A stretch of DNA of 64,000 nucleotides, taken from positions 1 through 64,000 of the forward strand of contig NZ_JBHTLQ010000016.1 of assembly GCF_042679085.1 (NCBI RefSeq), in the 5' to 3' direction. The position numbers and the translations under genes are program-made. Below the pieces are notes generated by a model that worked only from the letters and a program-made list of their open reading frames with translations, did not search any database and was not told the DNA's origin. Each line of letters starts with the position of its first letter. Positions within the stretch are counted from its first letter, which is position 1. Below, one piece after another: positions 44,427 through 53,903 of the stretch. Source of the stretch: Phenylobacterium conjunctum (GTDB taxonomy: Bacteria; Pseudomonadota; Alphaproteobacteria; Caulobacterales; Caulobacteraceae).

Positions 44427-46276
44427 GTCCGCGTCGCGAACTCCGCGTCCCCCGTCTGGGCCACCACCTGGTCATCGAAGCTGGCGTGGGCGCTGGTGTA
44501 GAGGTGCGAATAGAGCCCGCCGGTCTGCATCAGCACGTCATGGCTGCCCTGCTCCAGGATCCGGCCCTGCTGCAGCACGATGATCCGGTCGGCGTCGCGG
44601 ATGGTGGCCAGCCGGTGGGCGATGACCATGCAGGTCCGGCCCGCGAACAGCACCTTCAGCGCCTTCTGGATCGCCTGCTCCGTGAACGAGTCGATGTTGG
44701 CCGTGGCCTCGTCGAGGATCAGGATCTGCGGGTCGGCGACCAGGGCGCGGGCGAAGCTGATCAGCTGGCGCTGGCCCATGGAAATGTTGCGTCCGCGCTG
44801 GCCGAGCGGGGTGTCATAGCCCTCCGGCAGGCGCAGGATGAAGTCGTGGGCGCTGACCGCCTTGGCCGCCTCGATGATCCGCTCGCGGCTGGCGCCGGAG
44901 TTGTAGCGGATGTTGTCCTCAATGGTGCCCGTGAACAGGAACGGCTCCTGCAGCACCATGCCGATGGTGCGGCCCAGGCTGTCCAGGGTCACGTCGCGCA
45001 CGTCGTGGCCGCCCACCAGCACCTGGCCCTGATCGACCTCATAGAACCGGTGCGCCAAGGCGATGATCGAGGTCTTGCCCGACCCCGTCGGCCCGACCAG
45101 CGCCACCACCTCCTTGGGCTTTACCGTGAAGCTGATGTCGTGCAGCACCGGGCGCTTGGGATCGTAGCCGAAGGTCACATTGCGGAACTCCACCGTCGGG
45201 GCGGCGTCCTTCAGCACCACGGCGTCCGGCTTGTCGGAGATGGTCACCGGCACGTCCAGCACCTCGAAGATCCGGTGCCCCGCCGCCATGGCCCGCTGCA
45301 TCACCGTGTACTGCATCGACAGCATGCGCACCGGCTCGAAGAAGCGGTTCACATAGAGGATGAAGGTGACCATCACCCCCACCTCGAGCCGGCCGCCCAA
45401 CACCGCCTCGCCGCCGACCACGACCACCACTGCCATGGCCAGGCCCGTCAGCACATCGACGGTCGGGACCATGATCTGGGTCATCCAGCTGGCGCCGGCC
45501 TGGGCCTTGAAGTTCTCGAAGGCCTTGACCTTGTAGAGGTCGAAATTCATCGCCTCCCGCCGGCTTTCCTGCACGGTGCGCACGCCGTTGATGTTCTCGG
45601 CCAGGGCCGAGTTGGCGGTGGACGATGCATCCCGCGCCAGACGGAAGCTTTTCTTGGAATAGGGCAGCCAGACCGCGCGGATGGCGATCAGGGCCGGCAG
45701 CACGGCCAGGGTCAGCAGGCCCAGCTTCAGGTCCGTGGCCAGGAGGACGATGGTGATGCCGATCAGGGTCACGAAGTCCCCGATCGCCCCGTTCATGCTC
45801 TCCAGGAACTCCTGCAGGGCGTTCACGTCGCCCTGCAGGCGCGACATGATCCGGCCCACATGGGTCTTGTCCATGAACGACAGGGACACGTCCTGGAAGT
45901 GGGCGAACATCGCCCGGCGAATGTCGAAGATGACCCGCTGGGCCAGCCGGGCCGACAGCCACTCGCCGATGAAGAACGCCGCCGCATACGCCACGGCGAC
46001 GCCCGCGAAGATCGCCAGGGTCCGGTCCAGACCCGCCGTGTCATGGGCCACCGCGTGGTCCACCGCCGCGCCGGTCAGCTTGGGGATCATCACCTGGCAG
46101 GCCGCCGCCGCCAGCACCGCCAGCTGGGCCGTGAAGATCGCCTTTTTGTGCGGCTTCAGCCAGCCGAAGAACCGGCGGGCCACCCCCACATCGAAGGTCC
46201 CGAAGATGTCGTCGCCCTCGGAGCTGCCGAGCGAGGCGCGGGGGGCGCGGCGGGGGGTTTGCTCAGCGCCGCTCAT
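44423..46276 (-). CDS. ABC exporter half-transporter, consensus-Walker B subunit
   Basis: A 617-residue fused membrane and ATPase protein of the multidrug or lipid exporter type. Six transmembrane helices lie within residues 40-330 and the nucleotide domain is at about 370-600. Walker A is GPTGSGKTS, Walker B ILILDEATANID with catalytic Glu, and the switch His is in VIAHRLATI. The signature reads ISMGQRQ where LSGGQ is normal. It overlaps the partner gene by 4 bases. The two signatures and Walker B motifs complement each other, so they should act as a heterodimer. Confidence 0.94.
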   Translation of the reverse strand: MSGAEQTPRRAPRASLGSSEGDDIFGTFDVGVARRFFGWLKPHKKAIFTAQLAVLAAAACQVMIPKLTGAAVDHAVAHDTAGLDRTLAIFAGVAVAYAAAFFIGEWLSARLAQRVIFDIRRAMFAHFQDVSLSFMDKTHVGRIMSRLQGDVNALQEFLESMNGAIGDFVTLIGITIVLLATDLKLGLLTLAVLPALIAIRAVWLPYSKKSFRLARDASSTANSALAENINGVRTVQESRREAMNFDLYKVKAFENFKAQAGASWMTQIMVPTVDVLTGLAMAVVVVVGGEAVLGGRLEVGVMVTFILYVNRFFEPVRMLSMQYTVMQRAMAAGHRIFEVLDVPVTISDKPDAVVLKDAAPTVEFRNVTFGYDPKRPVLHDISFTVKPKEVVALVGPTGSGKTSIIALAHRFYEVDQGQVLVGGHDVRDVTLDSLGRTIGMVLQEPFLFTGTIEDNIRYNSGASRERIIEAAKAVSAHDFILRLPEGYDTPLGQRGRNISMGQRQLISFARALVADPQILILDEATANIDSFTEQAIQKALKVLFAGRTCMVIAHRLATIRDADRIIVLQQGRILEQGSHDVLMQTGGLYSHLYTSAHASFDDQVVAQTGDAEFATRT

Positions 46277-48135
46277 ACGCCCACCTCGTCTTCCAGCACG
46301 GCCTCGGCGTCGGAGCGGGTCTGCAGCTCGTAGAGGTCGGCATAGGTCCCGCCCAAGGCCAGCAGTTCGGCGTGCGTCCCGCGCTCGGCCACCCGGCCGT
46401 TGTCCAGGACGATGATCTGGTCGGCGTGCATCAGCGAGGACAGCCGGTGGGCGATGATCACGGTCGCCTTGGCCTTGGTGGCCTCCGACAGGGCGTCGCG
46501 CACCCGCCGCTCGGTCACCGCGTCAATGGCGGCGGTGGAGTCGTCGAAGATCATCACGCCCGGCCCCGGCACCACGCCGCGGGCGATGCTCATCCGCTGG
46601 CGCTGACCACCGGACAGGGCCACGCCCCGCTCGCCCACCCGGGTCTCATAGGCCTCGGGCAGGCCGGCGATGTGGTCGTGGATCTGGGCGGTGCGGGCCG
46701 CGCCCTCGATCCGCCCCTCCTCGGCCCACGGATCGGCATAGGCGATGTTGTGGCCGATGGATGAGTCGAACAGGAAGGCCTCCTGCTGGACCAGGCCCAC
46801 ATACTCTCGAAGGCTCTCCAGGCTGACCTCGCGGATATCGACCCCGTCGATGGTGATCCGGCCCTCAGTCACGTCGTAGAAGCGCGGGATCAGGTTCGCG
46901 AGGCTGGACTTGCCAGACCCCGGCGCGCCGACCACGCCCAAGGTCTGGCCGGGCCGGACCTCGAAGCTGACATCGCTCAGCACCGGCTTGCCGGCGACAT
47001 AGGCGAAGGCGACATTCTCGAACCGCAGCACGCCTTCGCGGGGCGCCAGCGGACGCGCCTCTTGGGCGTCCGCGATCTCCGGCTTCAGGTCCAGCACCTC
47101 GAACAGCCGCGCGCCGGATGAGGTCGCCCGGGCGCCGGCGTTGAAGATCATGGCGATCTGCCGGATCGGGGTCTGCAGCAGGGTCATATAGGTCAGGTAG
47201 GCGGTCAGGGTCCCGACGCTCATCGCGCCCGCCGCCACCTTGTGCCCGCCGAACCACAGCACCCCGGCCATGGAGGCGTTGAAGGTCACCTGCATCACCG
47301 ACACGGCCCTGAAGCGCATGGTGATCCGCTCATAGGAATAGGCCAGCGCCTTCATCGAGGCCTCGTCGAACTTCACCAGCTCGAAGGTCTTGCCCGCAAA
47401 GGCCCGCACCACGCGGATCCCCTGGAGGTTCTCCTCCATGGTCAGGGTCAGGGCCGCCATCAGCTCCTGGAACCGCAGCCAGGTGATGCGCAAGAGCACG
47501 CCCATCCGGGCGAGCGCCGCGGCCGAGAACGGCACGAAGGCCAGGCCGATCAGGCCGAGCGTCAGGTCGGTGCGCAGCATCTCGAAGGCCGCGAAACCCA
47601 GCAGCAGCACCAGGGTCAGGACCGGCATCAGGCCGCCCTGGATGAACACCCGCGCGCCCTCCAGGTCGAGCATGCCGCGGGTGATCAGGTCACCGGAGTG
47701 GACCTTGTCGTGGAAGCCGAAGGACAGCCGCTGGAGCTGCTGGAAGTACTGGAGGCGCAGGTCATAGCCGACCCGCTGGCTGACATATTCGCCCAGATAG
47801 CCGGACAGCATGGTCATCAGGCCGCGCACGATGGTGGCGGCGATCACAAGGGCCGCGGTGAGCCAAAGCGCCTTGCGGGCGAGATCGGCATGCGCGGCGC
47901 CTTGGACCAGCAGGTCATGCGCCTGGTCCACGGCCCGGCCGAGGAGGCGCGGCAAGGCCAGGCTGGCGAGCGCCGAGCCCAAGGAGGTCGCAATGGCCGC
48001 GGCCAGCAGCCAGGGATAGTTGAAGGCCAGGCGGACAATCCGCGGGATGACCTTCGGCGCCTGCCGGGCGTCGACCCGGTTCACCTGCGAGACAGGCGCG
48101 TCCCCATCCCGTCCCGCAGGGGCGGAATCACTCAT
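46273..48135 (-). CDS. ABC exporter half-transporter, degenerate-Walker B subunit
   Basis: A 620-residue ABC exporter subunit, first of a two-gene operon. The transmembrane domain covers residues 35-340. Walker A is GAPGSGKSS and the signature is a normal ALSGGQRQR, but Walker B reads VMIFDDSTAAID, with Asp in place of the catalytic Glu, and the switch His is present (IIAHRLSSL). This is the usual picture for the partner in TM287/288-like heterodimers. The substrate is unknown; drugs, lipids or peptides are possible. Confidence 0.94.
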   Translation of the reverse strand: MSDSAPAGRDGDAPVSQVNRVDARQAPKVIPRIVRLAFNYPWLLAAAIATSLGSALASLALPRLLGRAVDQAHDLLVQGAAHADLARKALWLTAALVIAATIVRGLMTMLSGYLGEYVSQRVGYDLRLQYFQQLQRLSFGFHDKVHSGDLITRGMLDLEGARVFIQGGLMPVLTLVLLLGFAAFEMLRTDLTLGLIGLAFVPFSAAALARMGVLLRITWLRFQELMAALTLTMEENLQGIRVVRAFAGKTFELVKFDEASMKALAYSYERITMRFRAVSVMQVTFNASMAGVLWFGGHKVAAGAMSVGTLTAYLTYMTLLQTPIRQIAMIFNAGARATSSGARLFEVLDLKPEIADAQEARPLAPREGVLRFENVAFAYVAGKPVLSDVSFEVRPGQTLGVVGAPGSGKSSLANLIPRFYDVTEGRITIDGVDIREVSLESLREYVGLVQQEAFLFDSSIGHNIAYADPWAEEGRIEGAARTAQIHDHIAGLPEAYETRVGERGVALSGGQRQRMSIARGVVPGPGVMIFDDSTAAIDAVTERRVRDALSEATKAKATVIIAHRLSSLMHADQIIVLDNGRVAERGTHAELLALGGTYADLYELQTRSDAEAVLEDEVGV

Positions 48136-48214
48136 CTCAAATTTCCAGCTTCGAGTATGGTGGCGATTGTGCGCCGCCCGGCCGGGACAGGCCAGGGCTG
48201 TTTTTGACGCTGCG

Positions 48215-48991
48215 TTAGAAAGCGCTGGCCGCGCCCACGGTCACCGGCCGCGCCGGGGCCTTGGGACGGGGCCGCAGCCGCTCGCCCTTCAGCCAGATCT
48301 TCAAGGCTTCCCAGTGGATCGCCGCCATGACGCCGAGGGTCATCAGCGGATGGGTGAGGAAGGCCTTCCAGAGCGCCGCATCGGTCAGCGCCTGACGCCG
48401 GCCGGCGAAGGCCGCCGACAGCACCAGCCCCTCGGCGTCGCGGACCTCGACGGCGACCGAGACGTCCTCGCCGGGCGGCTGGATGCGAAAGCCATAGGCC
48501 AGGTCCATGTCCATGAAGGGCGAGACATAGAAGCCCTTGTCGATCCCCTGGCGCAGCACCTCATCGTCGCCGTCCGTCACCGGGATCAGATAGCTGTGCC
48601 GCTCGCCGAAGGTGTTGTTGACCTCGTAGAGCAGGGCGGTCAGGGCGCCGTCCTCACCGTGGCAGAAATAGACGCTCAAGGGGTTGAACACCCCGCCCAG
48701 GATGCGCGGCATGCAGAGCAGCCACACCGGTCCGCCGGTGGCGATCCCCGCCGCCCGCAAATGGCCCTCGACCTCGGCCTTCAGCCCACCCGCCCCGGAC
48801 AGGTGGTCGCGCTCAAAGAAGCTGGTCAGAGCGAACCGTTCGGCGCCGAACAGCTTCAGCCGCCCGCCCAACGCCGCGGCCTCGTCCAGGTCGATCAGCA
48901 GCATGAAGATGCGATAGCGCAGCCGATGCCGGCGTGGCTTGACCCGCGTGTGGGTCACGATCCCCGGATAGAGGCCGGAGGCGATCCTCAC
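48215..48991 (-). CDS. DUF1365 family protein
   Basis: A 258-residue protein with the conserved DUF1365 phrases RPRRHRLRYRIFMLLIDLDE-like start (residues 18-38), GGVFNPLSVYFCH, VNNTFGERHSYL and KGFYVSPFMDMDL. Function is unknown, but the gene almost always lies beside an FAD amine-oxidase-like protein and a CFA-like methyltransferase, as here. The start overlaps the stop of the FAD gene by 4 bases. A role in modifying membrane fatty acids is inferred from this association. Confidence 0.92.
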   Translation of the reverse strand: MRIASGLYPGIVTHTRVKPRRHRLRYRIFMLLIDLDEAAALGGRLKLFGAERFALTSFFERDHLSGAGGLKAEVEGHLRAAGIATGGPVWLLCMPRILGGVFNPLSVYFCHGEDGALTALLYEVNNTFGERHSYLIPVTDGDDEVLRQGIDKGFYVSPFMDMDLAYGFRIQPPGEDVSVAVEVRDAEGLVLSAAFAGRRQALTDAALWKAFLTHPLMTLGVMAAIHWEALKIWLKGERLRPRPKAPARPVTVGAASAF

Positions 48992-50328
48992 GCCGCCGCC
49001 TCCTCCAGGAGGGCGGGGGCCGCGCCCACATGGATGCGGCCCGACTCATTGGCCACCGACCAGGGTCGGCGCACCCCGCCCAAGGCCTCGGCGACGGCCA
49101 GGCCCGACTGCAGGGCGTCCTCGTGGAAGCCGTGGCCGAAGTACGAACCGCAGAACCAGGTCCGCTTCACCCCCTGCAGGGACCAAAGCTGGCGCTGGGC
49201 GGCGATGGCCTCGGCGTTGAACAGCGGATGCTCGTAGACGTCCGTCCGCACCACCGCCTCGGGCGCAATCTCGCGTGTGGGATTGAGGGTGACAAACAGG
49301 TCCGGCGCGTCGGTCAGGCTCTGTAGGCGGTTCATCCAGTAGGTGACACAGCCCTCGCCAGGCGCCGCGCGTGAGCCGATGTGGTTCCAGCTGGTCCAGG
49401 CCCGGCGGCGCTTGGGCATCAGGGCCGGGTCGGTGTGCAGGACGGCGTGGTTCAAGGTGTACTGGAAGGCGGACAACAGGCCCCGCTCGGCCGGGGTCGG
49501 GTCCTCCAGAAGCTTCAGGGCGTGGTCCCCGTGGGTGGCGATCACCACCTCATCGAACCGCTCGGTCTCGCCGGAAGCATGGCGGACCACGACGCCCTCG
49601 GCGTCGCGGCGCACGCCGGCGATCCGCGCGCCGGTTCGGATCTCGCCCGCAAAGCCGGCAACCAGTTCGCGGACATAGTTGCGGCTCCCGCCGGCCACCG
49701 TGCGCCACAGCCCCCGGCCGACCACCTGCATCATGCCGTGGTTCTGGAAGAAGCGGATCAGGCCCGCCGCCGGATAGGCGCCGATGTCGGCGAGCGGGGT
49801 CGACCAGATGGCCGAGGCCATGGGCAGCAGGTGGTCATCCCGGAAGGCCTGGCCATAGCCCTTGGCCGCCAGATAGTCGTCCAGGCTGGTGAGCGGCCCT
49901 TCCAACTCGACCAGGTCCTGGGGCGCCTCGCGATAGAAGCGGGTGACATCGGCCAGCATGCCCAGGAAACGCGGGTTCACCAGGTTGCGCCGCTGAGCGA
50001 ACAGGGACTGGGAAGAATACTCGAACGCGCCCTCGTCCAGGGTGACGCTGAGCGCCATGTCGGCTGGCAGGGACTTCACCCCCAGGTGCGCCAGCAGGGC
50101 CGTGAAGTTCGGATAGTTGTCCTCGTTATAGACGATGAAGCCGGTGTCGACCGGGACCGGCCCCTTCGCGCCCGGCGCCTCCACCGTATTGGCGTGGCCG
50201 CCGATACGGCCGTCGGTCTCGAAGACCGTGACCTCGCAGGTCCGGCCCAGCAGCCAGGCGCAGGATAGGCCGGCCACGCCAGCGCCGATGACGGCGACGC
50301 GCGGACGCAAGACTTCGTGACGGGTCAT
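48988..50328 (-). CDS. FAD-dependent amine-oxidase-like oxidoreductase
   Basis: A 446-residue flavoprotein. The N-terminal Rossmann motif VAVIGAGVAGLSCAWLL, the GG motif TDGRIGGHANTV and the C-terminal CGSYFGHGFHEDALQSGLAVAEAL are those of the amine oxidase or desaturase superfamily. Related proteins beside CFA genes are thought to act on acyl chains; in Rhodobacter one participates in furan fatty acid synthesis. It leads an operon with DUF1365 and is divergent from the CFA-like gene. Confidence 0.88.
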   Translation of the reverse strand: MTRHEVLRPRVAVIGAGVAGLSCAWLLGRTCEVTVFETDGRIGGHANTVEAPGAKGPVPVDTGFIVYNEDNYPNFTALLAHLGVKSLPADMALSVTLDEGAFEYSSQSLFAQRRNLVNPRFLGMLADVTRFYREAPQDLVELEGPLTSLDDYLAAKGYGQAFRDDHLLPMASAIWSTPLADIGAYPAAGLIRFFQNHGMMQVVGRGLWRTVAGGSRNYVRELVAGFAGEIRTGARIAGVRRDAEGVVVRHASGETERFDEVVIATHGDHALKLLEDPTPAERGLLSAFQYTLNHAVLHTDPALMPKRRRAWTSWNHIGSRAAPGEGCVTYWMNRLQSLTDAPDLFVTLNPTREIAPEAVVRTDVYEHPLFNAEAIAAQRQLWSLQGVKRTWFCGSYFGHGFHEDALQSGLAVAEALGGVRRPWSVANESGRIHVGAAPALLEEAAA

Positions 50329-50374
50329 GGGGGGCTCCGGTCTCGGCGGGACCGCTCGCCCCGACCGCTGGATT

Positions 50375-50427
50375 ACGCAGAGCCAGGGGTCCCGGATGCA
50401 TCCCCCCGGCCTGTCGCCGCGTAGTTG
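50375..50427. promoter_or_regulatory. Candidate divergent ECF-sigma promoter pair sharing a palindromic -35
   Basis: GGATGCATCC (50394-50403) is a perfect palindrome. TGCATCC followed by exactly 18 bases leads to TAGTTG on the plus strand (50422-50427) and to TAATCC on the minus strand (50370-50375). The spacing resembles TGATCC-N18-TAAGA of RpoE/ChrR promoters that control related lipid genes in Rhodobacter. The match is partial. Confidence 0.35.
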
Positions 50428-50459
50428 CTCTCAGAACCCCGCCGGACGGAGACCGCCCC

Positions 50460-51485
50460 ATGTCCCTCGTCGCCGCCACCCTGACCGCCTTTGAAGGCGC
50501 GCCTCTGCCGGACGCCGTGCGTCGCGCCGCCGTCCACCTGCTTGTCTCCGGCGCTCGCCGAAGTCTGGTCGGCGCGCCCGCCAACGCCTCGGCCCAGTTC
50601 GCCCGCGAGATGGAGGCCCGCCCCATCGCCGAGCACACCCAGGCCGCCAACGATCAGCACTACGAACTGCCCGCCGCCTTCTTCGAGGCGGTGCTGGGTC
50701 CGAACCTGAAATACTCCTGCGGCCTCTATGGCGAGGGCGTCACCAGCCTGGCCGACGCCGAGGAAAAGGCCCTGGCCGAGACCGCCGCCCATGCGGGCCT
50801 GGCGGATGGCCAGCAGATCCTGGAGCTCGGCTGCGGCTGGGGATCCCTGTCCCTATGGATGGCCCGGGCCCTGCCGAACGCCCGCATCACCTCGGTGTCC
50901 AATTCCGCCAGCCAGGGCGACTACATCAGGGCCAAGGCTGAGGCCCAGGGTCTGACCAACCTGACCGTGCTGACCGCCGACATGAACGACTTCGAGGCGC
51001 AAGGCGGCTTCGATCGCATCGTCTCGGTGGAGATGTTCGAGCACATGGCCAACTGGCGCGCCCTGCTGACCAAGGCCCGCGGCTGGCTGAAGCCGGACGG
51101 GCGGATGTTCATTCATATCTTCACCCACAAGACCACGCCCTACCGGTTCGACGCCGACGACGAGGTCGACTGGATCGGCAAGTACTTCTTCTCCGGCGGG
51201 GTCATGCCCAGCCACGACCTGATCCGCCAGTTCCCGGACCTCTTCGAGGTCGAGGAGTCCTGGCGCTGGTGCGGCGTCCACTACGAGAAGACCGCCCTGG
51301 ACTGGCTGGCCAACTATGACCGCAACGCCTGGCGGATCCGGCCGGTGCTGGAGGCGGTCTATGGCCGCGACGCGACCCTGTGGGGCCGTCGCTGGCGTCT
51401 GTTCTTCCTGGCCACCGCCGGCCTGTTCGGCCACCGTGGCGGCGAGGAATGGGGCGTCAGCCACTATCGCCTGAAGCCGGTCTAG
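50460..51485 (+). CDS. Cyclopropane-fatty-acyl-phospholipid synthase family methyltransferase
   Basis: A 341-residue SAM-dependent methyltransferase. SAM motif I is LELGCGWGSLSLWMA, followed by NSASQGDYI and DRIVSVEMFEHM; YSCGLYGEG and HKTTPYRF are CFA family features. True CFA synthases are slightly longer (about 380-400), so it may be one of the shorter relatives that methylate unsaturated acyl chains. It is divergent from the FAD-DUF1365 operon and followed at 9 bases by DUF2177. Confidence 0.88.
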   Translation: MSLVAATLTAFEGAPLPDAVRRAAVHLLVSGARRSLVGAPANASAQFAREMEARPIAEHTQAANDQHYELPAAFFEAVLGPNLKYSCGLYGEGVTSLADAEEKALAETAAHAGLADGQQILELGCGWGSLSLWMARALPNARITSVSNSASQGDYIRAKAEAQGLTNLTVLTADMNDFEAQGGFDRIVSVEMFEHMANWRALLTKARGWLKPDGRMFIHIFTHKTTPYRFDADDEVDWIGKYFFSGGVMPSHDLIRQFPDLFEVEESWRWCGVHYEKTALDWLANYDRNAWRIRPVLEAVYGRDATLWGRRWRLFFLATAGLFGHRGGEEWGVSHYRLKPV

Positions 51486-51494
51486 GAGCCACTT

Positions 51495-51890
51495 ATGCTG
51501 CGCAACATCATCGCCTGGGTCGCCACCGCCGTCGCCTTTGCCGGCATCGACTTCATCTGGCTGACCAACGCCCAGGGGCTCTATCGCCCGGCCCTCGACG
51601 AGGTCCTGTCGCCGACCGTGAACTTCAGCGCGGCCATCGCCTTCTACCTGATCTACATCACCGGGGTGACGGTGATGGCGGTGCTCCCGACCGGGTCCTT
51701 GCGCGCCGCGGCCGGCAAGGGGGCGATGCTGGGCTGTTTCGCCTACGCCACCTACGACCTGACCAACCAGGCCACGCTCAAGGTTTGGTACACCCACATC
51801 ACCGTGGCCGACATCGCCTGGGGAACCTTCCTCACCGCCTCGGCCGCCGCCATTGGCTGGCTGGTGGCGAGCCGGATTCCGAGCCGCTGA
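51495..51890 (+). CDS. DUF2177 membrane protein
   Basis: A 131-residue membrane protein with four hydrophobic helices. GIDFIWLTNAQGLYRP and CFAYATYDLTNQATLKVW are the DUF2177 signatures. The function is unknown. It is co-transcribed with the CFA-like gene, an arrangement also seen in other proteobacteria. The following 218 bases up to 52109 carry no gene; I see only the ribosome site of the next gene there. Confidence 0.92.
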   Translation: MLRNIIAWVATAVAFAGIDFIWLTNAQGLYRPALDEVLSPTVNFSAAIAFYLIYITGVTVMAVLPTGSLRAAAGKGAMLGCFAYATYDLTNQATLKVWYTHITVADIAWGTFLTASAAAIGWLVASRIPSR

Positions 51891-52108
51891 GCCCAAGGCG
51901 GACGACAGGGGGACGGAGCGCGCAAATCCGATCACGGTTCGGATCGTTCGGGCCGTTGTCGGGGGCCTCCCAGCCTGTCATTACTATCGCCAGGGAAGGA
52001 CGCGGACGCTCCCGCCGGGCCTATTTCGACCTGGCGCGCGGCCAAAGAAGCCGTCCTCCCTGCGCATAGAAACGCGCCGCCCAAGCGGTCGGCGCCGGGA
52101 GGAATTTG

Positions 52109-53695
52109 ATGGAAGATTTGAAGGACCGGGCGAGCCTGGACCAGCGCCTTGAGGCCGCCGCCATGGTGGGGATGACCACCGCGGTCTGGGCCTCCGTCCA
52201 GCCCGACAAGGTGGCGATTGTCGATCCCAACGGGCGCAGCAAGACCTTCGCCGAGATCAACGCCGCCGCGAACAAGCTGACCCGACTTTTCCGCGAGCGC
52301 GGCCTGAAGGCCGGCGATTCCCTGGCCCTGGTCTGCTCCAATCGCGCCGAGTTCGTCGAGGTCCTGGCCGCGACCCTCCGCGCCGGCATCCGCATCACGC
52401 CGGTGAACTGGCACCTCACTCCGGACGAGATCGCTTACATCATCAAGGATTGCGAGGCGAAGATCCTGGTCGGCGAGCAGCGCGTGCACGCCGTCGCCGA
52501 GGCCGCCCGCGAGTGCCCGGACCTGGTGCTGAAACTGGCCGTCGGCGGCGACATTCCCGGCTTCGAGAACTACGATCAGCTGCTGGAGCCTATCGACGGC
52601 TCGGACATCGACGATCCGGTGCTCGGCAACTCGATGATGTACACCTCGGGCACCACCGGCCGGCCGAAGGGGGTCTATCGCCCCGTCCCCGCCGTCACGC
52701 CCCAGGCCATGTACGCCATGCGCGGCTATGACCACGAGACCAGCGTCCAGATGTGCGCCGGCCCGGCCTATCACGCCGCCCCGCTGGCCTTCGACGTGCG
52801 CGCCGCCATGGGCGCTGGCGTGCCGCTGATCTTCATCGACAAGTGGGACTCAGAACACGTCCTGCGGACCATCCACGAGCACAAGGTCACCCACCTGCAC
52901 CTGGTGCCGATCATGTTCCAGCGCCTGCTGGCCCTGCCCGACGCGGTGAAGGCCAAGTACGCGGTCGATCATGTGAAATACATCATCCACGGCGCCGCGC
53001 CCTGCCCGCCCGAGGTCAAGCACGCCATGATCGAATGGTTCGGCCCGGTGCTGTCGGAATACTATGCCGGCTCCGAGGGCGGCGCCGGCTTCGCCATCGA
53101 TTCTCACGAGTGGCTGCGCAAGCCCGGCAGCGTCGGCAAGCGCCCGGCCCTGCTGCAGGTCCGCATCCTTGACGAGAACGGCAATGACCTGCCCAACGGC
53201 CAGGCCGGGACCATCTATCACCAGCTGCCCCCCGGCGGCGGCTTCTCCTACTACAAGGACGAGGCCAAGACCCAGGCGAGCCGGGTCGACGGCTTCTTCA
53301 CCATGGGCGACGTCGGCTACTTCGACGAGGACGACTACCTGTTCCTCACCGGCCGCAACGCCGAGACCATCATCTCCGGCGGGGTGAACATCTACCCGCA
53401 GGAAGTCGACAACGAGCTCATCAAGCATGACGCCGTCGCCGACAGCGCCACCGTGGGCGTCCCCCACGACGAGTGGGGCGAACAGGTCAAGGCGGTGATC
53501 CTGCTGAAGCCGGGCTACACGCCCTCGGACGCCCTGGCCCAGGAGATCCTGGACTTCGGCCGCGCCACCCTGCCGGCCTTCAAGGTGCCGCGCAGCCTGG
53601 ACTTCGTCACCGAGCTGCCCCGCTCGGAAGCCGGCAAGATCCAGCGTAACAAGGTCCGCGCCCCCTACTGGGAAGGCCGCACGCGCCAGATCTAA
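52109..53695 (+). CDS. AMP-forming acyl-CoA synthetase
   Basis: A 528-residue member of the adenylate-forming superfamily, which activates a carboxylic acid with ATP and CoA. The P loop-like motif is MMYTSGTTGRPKGV, with YYAGSEGG, TMGDVGYFDEDDYLFLTGR and the C-terminal lysine in RSEAGKIQRNKV. The acid is unknown; length and motifs fit medium or long fatty acids or aromatic acids. ATG 52109 has GGGAGGA upstream; the preceding TTG codon is less likely. Confidence 0.92.
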   Translation: MEDLKDRASLDQRLEAAAMVGMTTAVWASVQPDKVAIVDPNGRSKTFAEINAAANKLTRLFRERGLKAGDSLALVCSNRAEFVEVLAATLRAGIRITPVNWHLTPDEIAYIIKDCEAKILVGEQRVHAVAEAARECPDLVLKLAVGGDIPGFENYDQLLEPIDGSDIDDPVLGNSMMYTSGTTGRPKGVYRPVPAVTPQAMYAMRGYDHETSVQMCAGPAYHAAPLAFDVRAAMGAGVPLIFIDKWDSEHVLRTIHEHKVTHLHLVPIMFQRLLALPDAVKAKYAVDHVKYIIHGAAPCPPEVKHAMIEWFGPVLSEYYAGSEGGAGFAIDSHEWLRKPGSVGKRPALLQVRILDENGNDLPNGQAGTIYHQLPPGGGFSYYKDEAKTQASRVDGFFTMGDVGYFDEDDYLFLTGRNAETIISGGVNIYPQEVDNELIKHDAVADSATVGVPHDEWGEQVKAVILLKPGYTPSDALAQEILDFGRATLPAFKVPRSLDFVTELPRSEAGKIQRNKVRAPYWEGRTRQI

Positions 53696-53705
53696 GGCTC
53701 AGGCC

Positions 53706-53903
53706 TCAGCCGTGGGGGTTTTCGAAGATCGCCTCCACGGCCAGGCCGAACACCGCGGCGATCCGATAGGCCAGGTCCAGGGACGGATCGTGCTTCTCGG
53801 TCTCCAGGGCGTTGATCGCCTGGCGTGAGACGCCCAGCCGGCGGCCGAGCTCTTCCTGGGTCCAGCCCTGGGCGGTGCGCAGGGTCCGCAGGTGGTTCTT
53901 CAT
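53706..53903 (-). CDS. Small XRE-family helix-turn-helix regulator
   Basis: A 65-residue protein that is little more than a Cro/C1 helix-turn-helix: RTAQGWTQEELGRRLGVSRQ followed by INALETEKHDPSLDLAYRIA. Such small regulators are common with a small membrane protein in the same operon; here the upstream membrane gene overlaps it by one base (TGATG). It probably represses its own operon through the palindrome at 54316-54350. Confidence 0.92.
   Translation of the reverse strand: MKNHLRTLRTAQGWTQEELGRRLGVSRQAINALETEKHDPSLDLAYRIAAVFGLAVEAIFENPHG

Noticed and set aside
44366..46333. A 655-codon plus-strand frame across the ABC gene
   Set aside because: Antisense shadow; composition and lack of motifs show that the minus-strand ABC transporter is the real gene.
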